Part shown: positions 1 to 5,358 of the stretch, one piece after another
Numbering within the stretch: the first letter of the stretch is position 1
Layout: each line of letters opens with the position of its first letter
From: Betaproteobacteria bacterium
GTDB lineage: Bacteria; Pseudomonadota; Gammaproteobacteria; Burkholderiales; Thiobacillaceae
DNA length: 16,273 nt
Direction of reading: 5' to 3'
NCBI GenBank assembly: GCA_020049245.1
Contig: JAIFLB010000088.1
Location: 1-16,273, forward strand
Program-made: the position numbers and the translations under genes
Notes under the pieces: model-generated
Databases searched by the model: none
What the model was told of the DNA's origin: nothing
Seen by the model: the letters and a program-made list of their open reading frames with translations, nothing else

Positions 1-72
1 GTCGAAGACCCGAAAGGCGACCGCGTCAACATCGTGCTGAACGGCAAGTTCCTGCCTTACAAGCGGTATTGA
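1..72 (+). CDS. C-terminal end of an unidentified protein (partial)
   Basis: Frame 1 is open from the first base and ends with TGA at 70-72, giving the last 23 residues of a protein whose start lies outside the window. The tail is hydrophilic and ends in Pro-Tyr-Lys-Arg-Tyr. That is too little to assign a family. Codon use resembles the neighbouring genes, so it is probably a real gene end and not a chance reading frame. Confidence 0.5.
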   Translation, partial: VEDPKGDRVNIVLNGKFLPYKRY

Positions 73-137
73 GCAGCATACGACGGCTTGCATTGATCTG
101 ATTTCATAGGCAGATTGCGCGGTCCTTCATTCACTTG

Positions 138-157
138 CCTGGCCGGAAACGGTCGGG
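138..157 (+). promoter_or_regulatory. Leader hairpin before the methionine gamma-lyase start
   Basis: Bases 138-145 can pair with 150-157 (8 pairs, two of them G-U) around a GAAA tetraloop. The stem ends 13 bases before the ATG at 171, in the zone where a ribosome-binding site would lie, and no good Shine-Dalgarno sequence is visible there. No T-run follows, so it is not a classical terminator. A role in translation is an inference. Confidence 0.4.
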
Positions 158-170
158 TATCCGCCGCGCC

Positions 171-1373
171 ATGAAATCCAACTCTGAATCTGCCGCTCTC
201 GGCTTCGCTACCCGCGCCATCCATCTGGGCTACGACCCGATGCAATGCGAGGGTGCGCTGGTGCCGCCGGTGTATCTGACCTCCACGTTCGCTTTCGAAA
301 GCACGGAAGTCGGCATGCAGCGTTTCGCCGGCGAGAACCCCGGCTATATCTATTCGCGCGTCGGCAATCCCACCGTCGCTTTGCTGGAGGGGCGCCTGGC
401 CAGTCTGGAAGGCGGCGAGGCGGCACTGTGCACGTCTTCCGGCATGGGCGCGATTACCTCGGCGATCTACAGCCTGGTGCAGGCGGGCGATGAAATTGTT
501 GCCGACCAGACCCTGTATGGCTGCACGTTCGGATTCTTTCGGCATGGTCTTGCCGCCTTGGGCATTACTGTCCGGCATGTCGACATGACGCAACCTGAAG
601 TGGTGGCGGCCGCCATCACGCCGCGTACCAAGCTGCTGTATTGCGAATCGCCAGCCAACCCGAACATGCGCCTGATTGATTTGCGCGCGATCGCCGATCT
701 CGGCAAAACGCATGGTGTGCCGTTGATGGTCGACAACACCTATTGCACGCCTTACCTGCAACGTCCGCTGGAACATGGCGCGACGTATGTCGTGCATTCA
801 GCGACCAAATATCTCGGCGGCCACGGCGATTTGCTGGCTGGCGCGGTGATCGGTCCGACGGAGGCAATCCAGCGCATGCGTTTCTTTGGCGTCAAGGAAA
901 TGACCGGCGCGACGATGTCGGCGTTCGATGCATTTCTGGTGCTGCGCGGCCTGAAAACCCTGGCCTTGCGGATGCGCGCACATTGCGCCAGCGCGCAGAC
1001 CTTGGCTGAGTTCCTTGCCACGCATCCGGCGGTGGCGCGAGTGGATTACCCCGGCTTGCCCGGCTTCCCGCAACATGAACTTGCGCAACGCCAGATGGCA
1101 TTACCCGGCGGCATGATTGCGCTGGAACTGAAAGGTGGTTTCGATGCCGGGCGTCGCTTCATGGATGCGCTGCAGTTGTGTACTCGCGCGGTCAGTCTCG
1201 GCGATGCCGAAACGCTGGTGCAGCATCCGGCCTCGATGACCCATTCGACCTACACGCCGGAAGAGCAGGCGGCGCACGGCATCAGCCCGGGGCTGGTGCG
1301 GTTGTCGGTGGGGCTGGAAGAGGTCGAGGATATTCGCGCCGACCTGTTGCAAGCGCTGAACGCGCTCGCTTGA
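171..1373 (+). CDS. mdeA: Methionine gamma-lyase (PLP-dependent, Cys/Met metabolism family)
   Basis: This is a cytoplasmic PLP enzyme that splits L-methionine into methanethiol, 2-oxobutyrate and ammonia. From the ATG at 171 it is 400 residues, matching the roughly 398 of Pseudomonas putida MGL, and its N-terminus (GFATRAIH-GYDP) lines up with that enzyme. The PLP lysine is Lys213 in SATKYL. The LYGCTF motif carries the active-site Tyr116 and Cys118; this Cys distinguishes methionine gamma-lyases from most cystathionine gamma-lyases and O-succinylhomoserine sulfhydrylases. DNTYCTPYLQRPLE and GDAETLVQHPASMTHS are further family signatures. A TTG at 135 would add 12 residues but has no homology support. 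The gene converges with the copZ-like gene, 32 bases away, with no clear terminator between. A broader gamma-lyase specificity is the main alternative. Confidence 0.9.
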   Translation: MKSNSESAALGFATRAIHLGYDPMQCEGALVPPVYLTSTFAFESTEVGMQRFAGENPGYIYSRVGNPTVALLEGRLASLEGGEAALCTSSGMGAITSAIYSLVQAGDEIVADQTLYGCTFGFFRHGLAALGITVRHVDMTQPEVVAAAITPRTKLLYCESPANPNMRLIDLRAIADLGKTHGVPLMVDNTYCTPYLQRPLEHGATYVVHSATKYLGGHGDLLAGAVIGPTEAIQRMRFFGVKEMTGATMSAFDAFLVLRGLKTLALRMRAHCASAQTLAEFLATHPAVARVDYPGLPGFPQHELAQRQMALPGGMIALELKGGFDAGRRFMDALQLCTRAVSLGDAETLVQHPASMTHSTYTPEEQAAHGISPGLVRLSVGLEEVEDIRADLLQALNALA

Positions 1374-1405
1374 GGGCAAAGTCAGTCGGCAATTCAGCCA
1401 GCAGT

Positions 1406-1615
1406 TCAGCCAGCGATGCCGTAACCGCCGTCTTCGATGGCGGCACGGATGGCGGCGGCATCGGATTGCGCCGGGTCGTGCGCAACTTCGACCCGGCCAC
1501 TGGCCAGATCGATGTCGATTTTTGCCACGCCGGGCAGGGCGGAGACCAGGTTTTTCACGCTGTTGACGCAACCCATGCAGCTCATGCCGGTTACGTTGAG
1601 GGTCAGGGTATTCAT
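1406..1615 (-). CDS. copZ: CopZ-like heavy-metal-associated (HMA) chaperone
   Basis: This is a 69-residue single HMA domain, the usual size of free-standing copper chaperones. The metal site is the GMSCMGC motif, with Cys13 and Cys16. The C-terminal half has the expected pattern of a second strand (VEVAHDP), a helix (AAIRAAIEDGGY) and a short end. Such proteins bind Cu(I) and pass it to P-type ATPases, but no ATPase or copper regulator is in the window. Its ATG overlaps the stop of the flgN-like gene by four bases (ATGA), so it is probably translated by coupling at the end of the flagellar-signalling operon. That is an odd place for a metal chaperone. Copper is the most likely metal; mercury or another soft metal cannot be excluded. 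Confidence 0.88.
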   Translation of the reverse strand: MNTLTLNVTGMSCMGCVNSVKNLVSALPGVAKIDIDLASGRVEVAHDPAQSDAAAIRAAIEDGGYGIAG

Positions 1616-2064
1616 GCGCTGTCGATGCTCCGGGTGGTGTCGAGAAGGTCATTCATGCGGCCATCAGCGCCGTAAAGTCCGCGGCTGGAGGCGCTTTGCA
1701 GCACTTGCATGGCGGCCTGGGTGCGGCGCATCTGTTCTTCGATCAGGCGTCCGTTGACGCGGTTGAGTTGAGCGGCGGCGTGGGTCAGTTTTTCCAGGCG
1801 ATGCCAGTTCGCGGTCGGCGTGCTATCGCTGAATGCGCGCAGTCGCAAGGCTGGCAGGCTGGAGTTGGCGGGCAGACCGAGTTGTTCAGTCAGTCGGCGC
1901 CAGTCTTCGGCCAGTTGCAGGCTGACACTCAGGCGCTGTTGGGTGAGCGTTTCGAGTTGTTCGGAATTGCCATTTGCCAGAGCAAGGGATTCGTTTTCCA
2001 GCAACGCGAGAAAACTATCCAGTTGCTGGTTCAGGGCGGTGAGGTGGGCATCGAGCGGCATCAT
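1612..2064 (-). CDS. flgN: FlgN-family flagellar export chaperone
   Basis: This is a 150-residue, mostly helical protein without signal peptide or membrane segment. FlgN binds the hook-filament junction proteins FlgK and FlgL in the cytoplasm and hands them to the flagellar export gate. The N-terminal helix (LTALNQQLDSFLALLENES), the central QQRLSVSLQLAEDWRRL stretch and the C-terminal LYGADGR motif, close to the YGPDGR often seen in FlgN, support the call. It starts 9 bases after the flgM stop, the usual flgM-flgN order. Two consecutive ATGs (2064 and 2061) are possible starts and neither has a strong ribosome-binding site, which suggests coupling to flgM. Family sequence conservation is low, so the assignment leans on gene order and the C-terminal motif. 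Confidence 0.85.
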   Translation of the reverse strand: MMPLDAHLTALNQQLDSFLALLENESLALANGNSEQLETLTQQRLSVSLQLAEDWRRLTEQLGLPANSSLPALRLRAFSDSTPTANWHRLEKLTHAAAQLNRVNGRLIEEQMRRTQAAMQVLQSASSRGLYGADGRMNDLLDTTRSIDSA

Positions 2065-2073
2065 CCCGTCAGT

Positions 2074-2391
2074 TTAGTCGTCAACCTGACCGGCGCGGCG
2101 GCTGATGTTGGCGATGCTTTCCCGCACCAGGCTGTCGGCAACCGCTTCTTCATCAACCTTGAAGCGGCCTTCCGCGATTTCCTGGCGAATCGACTCGATC
2201 TTGGCGTTGTCGCTGATACTGACGCCGCGCAGTTCTTCCTCAAGCTGGCTCAGTTTTTCTGCGGTCGAAGTGAGTTTCACGTCGTCGCTGATGGCGATAT
2301 TTTCCGTCAAGGTGGTTCGGCGCGGCGCGGCGGAACGGGCATCCTTGCTGCGGGTAATGGGCGGGCTTTTGATCAGGTTATCTATTTTCAC
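2074..2391 (-). CDS. flgM: FlgM, anti-sigma-28 factor
   Basis: FlgM holds sigma-28 (FliA) inactive until the hook is complete and FlgM is exported. I place the start at the GTG at 2391, giving 105 residues that begin VKIDNLIKS like the usual MKIDN start of FlgM. A consensus AAGGAG lies six bases upstream. A longer frame from a GTG at 2460 has no such site and adds 23 residues not typical of the family. The C-terminal half carries the sigma-binding helices: KLSQLEEEL, then KIESIRQEIAEGRFKVDEEA, where the IRQxIAxGxxKVD pattern is the family signature. It is followed by flgN, and preceded after 84 bases by the soluble hybrid kinase. Neither flgA nor another promoter is visible here, so it is probably read from the promoter before the HD-GYP gene. 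Confidence 0.92.
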   Translation of the reverse strand: MKIDNLIKSPPITRSKDARSAAPRRTTLTENIAISDDVKLTSTAEKLSQLEEELRGVSISDNAKIESIRQEIAEGRFKVDEEAVADSLVRESIANISRRAGQVDD

Positions 2392-2397
2392 CAGCGT

Positions 2398-2403
2398 CTC
2401 CTT
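2398..2403 (-). promoter_or_regulatory. Ribosome-binding site that fixes the flgM start
   Basis: On the minus strand AAGGAG is followed by six bases (ACGCTG) and then GTG at 2391. This is the strongest Shine-Dalgarno sequence near any candidate flgM start and decides between the GTG codons at 2391 and 2460. Confidence 0.8.
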
Positions 2404-2475
2404 GGTTTGGGCAGCCAGGCTTGAATCGTCGGGCTGGTTGGTCTTGTTCGCATCGAGCACGGGCCTGGCTCACAG

Positions 2476-4746
2476 TCAATTTTCAGGTTGAATGACTTCG
2501 ATGAAGGCCTGGACTTCAGCATGCATGCGCAACGCCAACTCACTACAGGTTGCCACATCGGCCGCCTTGGCGCTGTGTTCCAATTGTTGTGCCAGATGTT
2601 CGCCGCGCTGCGCCGAGAAGGTGGCAAAGACGCCTTTCAGCGTGTGGCTGGCGCGGTGCAGGCGAGGCCAGTCCTGACTGCTCAACGCATTGTCAAGTTC
2701 GGCCAGGTAGTTCGGGGCGTCAGCCACAAACATGTCGAGCAGGACAGTGAGGAGATCTTCATCGCCATCGATGCGTGACAGCGCATCCGCGCGGTCAAAG
2801 ATTGGAGATTGATCCTGTGCGATTGCCATGGCGGTGGTTGCTCTGCTGGGCTGGTTGTCTTGCGCGGGGTGCTGGGTATCCGACTTCAGTACACGTTGTA
2901 TTTCGATGAACAGCGCTTCCGGCTTGACCGGCTTCGAGACATAACCGTCCATGCCGGCTTCCAGACAACGTTCACGGTCTCCGGTCATCGCATTCGCGGT
3001 CATCGCGATGATCGGAATGCGGTGGTTCTGGCCGGCGGTCAGTTCGATATCCCGGATACGGCGGGTGGCCTCCAGGCCATCCATCTCCGGCATCATCATG
3101 TCCATCAGGATCAGGTCGAAATCGCCGCCTTGCCAAGCGTCTACCGCGAGTTGTCCGTTCTCCGCGACTTGGGTCGTGTGGCCCTGTTTTTCCAGTTGCT
3201 TGATGGCGAGTTTCTGGTTCACCGGGTTGTCTTCGGCAAGCAGGATTCGGTATCTGGCTGCAGTCGATTGCTGGTTCTGTCGGGCGTCCAGGAGGGCCGT
3301 CTGGCGGTTTGCGCCAAGCGTGGTTTCCATCGCCTGGCGCAGGTCGCTCAGGGCGACGGGTTGGTTGAGACAGGGAACAACGTTCAATGAAACGGCACCT
3401 GACGAGGTATCGCCTGCGACAACATTGAGTTGCTGGCAGCGGACGGCGTAGTCGCGCTGTTGGGATGCGTCGAGCATGATCAAGCGGGTGGTGTCAGGGC
3501 GTGAATTCTGTCGCGCCTCGTTAAGCAGGGTCTGCGCCAAATCGAAGCTGTCGATATCCGGCATCTGGCTATCGAGCAGGACAAAACGGTACGGGTCGCC
3601 GGCCAGCCGCGCCTGATCCAGCCGAGTCATCACGAAAGCGCCTTGAGTGACACTTTCAGGGCGCATCTGCATGCGCTCGAGCAGCAGTGTCAGTTGGCGC
3701 AGATGGGCGGCATTTTTGTCCACCACCAGGACGCGCTGGTTGTTCAGTTCGGCTTCCTGACGCTGGACTTCCTCCGGGCAGGCAGCTTTACCGAGCCAGA
3801 CCTGAAAAATGAAACGCGAACCTTGGCCGGCGATGCTTTCTACCCGAATACTGCCGCCCATCATTTCGACCAGTTGCTTGGTGATCGTGAGACCGAGGCC
3901 GGTGCCGCCATATTTGCGGGTTACCTGGCTATCGGCTTGCGAGAAGGCGGAAAAAATCGCTTTCTGGTGTTCCGCCGCAATCCCGATACCCGTGTCGTGG
4001 ACCGTGATTTCGAGGCAGTGATTGGCTTCCCCTTCGGACTGCGGGCAACGCGTGAGGGTAAGGCCGACTGTGCCGTGCTCGGTGAATTTGACGGCGTTGC
4101 CCAGCAGGTTGATCAAGATCTGACGCAGCCGCACCGGATCGCCGAAGACGAAGCGCGGTGTATCCGGACCCAGGTCGCAGGTGAGTTCCAGACGTTTCAA
4201 CGCGATGCGCGGCGTGAGCGATTTCAGGGTGTCGCCGATCAGGTCGAGCAGATCGAATTCGACTTCCTCGATATCCAGCTTGCCGGCTTCGATCTTGGAG
4301 AAGTCGAGGATGTCGTTGATCACCCTGAGCAGGTGGTTGGCCGAAGTTTTCACCAGGTCGAGTTGTTCGCGTTGCTCACGCGTGAGCTCGGTTTCCAGGG
4401 TCAGGTCGACCATGCCCATGATGCCGTTCATCGGCGTGCGGATTTCATGGCTCATGTTGGCCAGGAATTCGCCCTTCAGGCGGTTGGCGGATTCGGCGGC
4501 CTGGCGCGCAGCGAAGAGTTCCTGATTGAGGTGGCTGAGCTGGTTTTTCTGTTGTTCGGCTTCATTCAGCGCGCGGCTCAGTTCAGCCGTCCGGCTTTTG
4601 ATCATCAGGTCCAGTTCGGAAGCAAGCTGGCGCAGGTTCTGATTGCGTTGGAAGAGATCCTGCGTTTTGTCTTCCAGAATGCGCTCGGCTTGTTTGCGCG
4701 CACTGCGCTCGCGCTCAAAACGACGCTGCCAGACAGATTCGCTCAT
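2476..4746 (-). CDS. Soluble hybrid histidine kinase with two receivers and an HPt domain
   Basis: This 756-residue phosphorelay protein has no membrane segment. Domains in order: an N-terminal coiled coil (about 5-90) with no recognisable sensor; HisKA with His100 in SHEIRTPMNG; HATPase (about 195-320) with N217 and the DTGIGI and GGTGLGL boxes; receiver 1 (about 338-475); receiver 2 (about 500-620) with D506, phospho-acceptor D549 in LMDMMMP and K605; and a C-terminal HPt domain with His701 in ASHTLKG. Receiver 1 has D343 and D392 but Gln462 where the conserved Lys should be, so it may be weakened. A kinase with only a coiled coil for input needs a separate sensor protein. The H-NOX-like gene lies 66 bases upstream, as in H-NOX/kinase pairs of Vibrio and Shewanella. 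The HPt domain could pass phosphate to the HD-GYP regulator of this operon. The start has no strong ribosome-binding site. Confidence 0.93.
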   Translation of the reverse strand: MSESVWQRRFERERSARKQAERILEDKTQDLFQRNQNLRQLASELDLMIKSRTAELSRALNEAEQQKNQLSHLNQELFAARQAAESANRLKGEFLANMSHEIRTPMNGIMGMVDLTLETELTREQREQLDLVKTSANHLLRVINDILDFSKIEAGKLDIEEVEFDLLDLIGDTLKSLTPRIALKRLELTCDLGPDTPRFVFGDPVRLRQILINLLGNAVKFTEHGTVGLTLTRCPQSEGEANHCLEITVHDTGIGIAAEHQKAIFSAFSQADSQVTRKYGGTGLGLTITKQLVEMMGGSIRVESIAGQGSRFIFQVWLGKAACPEEVQRQEAELNNQRVLVVDKNAAHLRQLTLLLERMQMRPESVTQGAFVMTRLDQARLAGDPYRFVLLDSQMPDIDSFDLAQTLLNEARQNSRPDTTRLIMLDASQQRDYAVRCQQLNVVAGDTSSGAVSLNVVPCLNQPVALSDLRQAMETTLGANRQTALLDARQNQQSTAARYRILLAEDNPVNQKLAIKQLEKQGHTTQVAENGQLAVDAWQGGDFDLILMDMMMPEMDGLEATRRIRDIELTAGQNHRIPIIAMTANAMTGDRERCLEAGMDGYVSKPVKPEALFIEIQRVLKSDTQHPAQDNQPSRATTAMAIAQDQSPIFDRADALSRIDGDEDLLTVLLDMFVADAPNYLAELDNALSSQDWPRLHRASHTLKGVFATFSAQRGEHLAQQLEHSAKAADVATCSELALRMHAEVQAFIEVIQPEN

Positions 4747-4812
4747 GATCTGCAGCTCGGGGAGGAATGACCGGAGTGAACCGTTTGAACAATCAGCTTC
4801 ATTTTGACGCCT

Positions 4813-5358
4813 TCATGCCGGTCGGGTGAGGACGAAGCGGGTATTGGCGCCGGCCTGGTTGGTAGCCAGGTCGGGTTGCAGGACTTCTCCACCGCCAAAA
4901 TGAGTAATACAGCCTTCGATCAGGCCCTCTGCCAGATGGCTGAAGGGTGGTTCGGAATCGTAGGTCAGGCTGAGCTGGCCGGGCGACTGCTCGACGTTGA
5001 TCGTTGGCGGGTCGGCCTCCGGAAAATGCTTGCGAGCAATGTTGTTAACGATTTCGTTGATGCGCGCGAGAAACGCGAAGCTGTCACGGGTGCCACTGAA
5101 GTAGCGCGGGTATTCATGCATGAATCGATTGAACAGGTAGTTGCCAAAGGTGCGCTCGATCTGATCGGTCGGTGTTTCGGTTGCTTCCGCCAGCGCCTTG
5201 ATCAGGGCAACCATTTCTTCATGCGGGTAACTGCCAACTGCGGTGTAGATGCCGCCTGAACTGACCTGGGAACGGTCGATCAGGGTGTCGACCATGTCAA
5301 ACGACCAGGTTGTCTCGACCATTTCCATGAATTCGGTAAAAAACAGGCCGTTCATCAT
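4813..5358 (-). CDS. H-NOX (HNOB)-like sensor protein lacking the heme-ligand histidine
   Basis: The protein has 181 residues, the normal H-NOX length. Family signatures are clear: NGLFFTEFMEMVE at the start, SGGIYTAVGSYPHEEM at 34-49, a FGNYLFNRF segment at 71-79, and LAEGLIEGC near 142-150. H-NOX domains normally bind heme through a proximal His eight residues before the Pro of the (L/I)YP motif (His105 in guanylate cyclase beta-1) and hold the propionates with YxSxR. Here the aligned residue is Asn105, and the second motif reads Tyr133-Asp-Ser135-Glu-Pro137, so the Arg is lost too. The conserved Pro118 remains. I infer a heme-free or differently liganded member. The gene overlaps the stop of the membrane kinase by four bases and precedes the soluble kinase, so a role as kinase partner is likely. 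The ATG at 5355 is an equally good start. Confidence 0.88.
   Translation of the reverse strand: MMNGLFFTEFMEMVETTWSFDMVDTLIDRSQVSSGGIYTAVGSYPHEEMVALIKALAEATETPTDQIERTFGNYLFNRFMHEYPRYFSGTRDSFAFLARINEIVNNIARKHFPEADPPTINVEQSPGQLSLTYDSEPPFSHLAEGLIEGCITHFGGGEVLQPDLATNQAGANTRFVLTRPA

Noticed and set aside
135..170. TTG at 135 as start of the methionine gamma-lyase
   Set aside because: The 12 added residues do not match homologues, lie within the leader hairpin, and the ATG at 171 gives the normal length.
73..170. SAM-responsive riboswitch before the methionine gene
   Set aside because: The leader is under 100 bases, and apart from one simple hairpin it shows no pseudoknot or multi-helix arrangement of the known SAM or SAH classes.
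1374..1405. Bidirectional terminator between the converging mdeA and copZ-like genes
   Set aside because: The 32 bases contain repeated TTCAGCCAGC-like words but no stable stem and no T-run.
3643..4770. Long open frame (375 codons) on the + strand
   Set aside because: It lies antisense to the soluble hybrid kinase, whose domains are unmistakable. Its translation has no recognisable motif, so it is a by-product of GC-rich codon use.
4747..4812. Second sigma-28 promoter between the H-NOX-like gene and the soluble kinase
   Set aside because: TCAAA-like -35 elements occur, but no CCGATAA-type -10 lies at the required distance.
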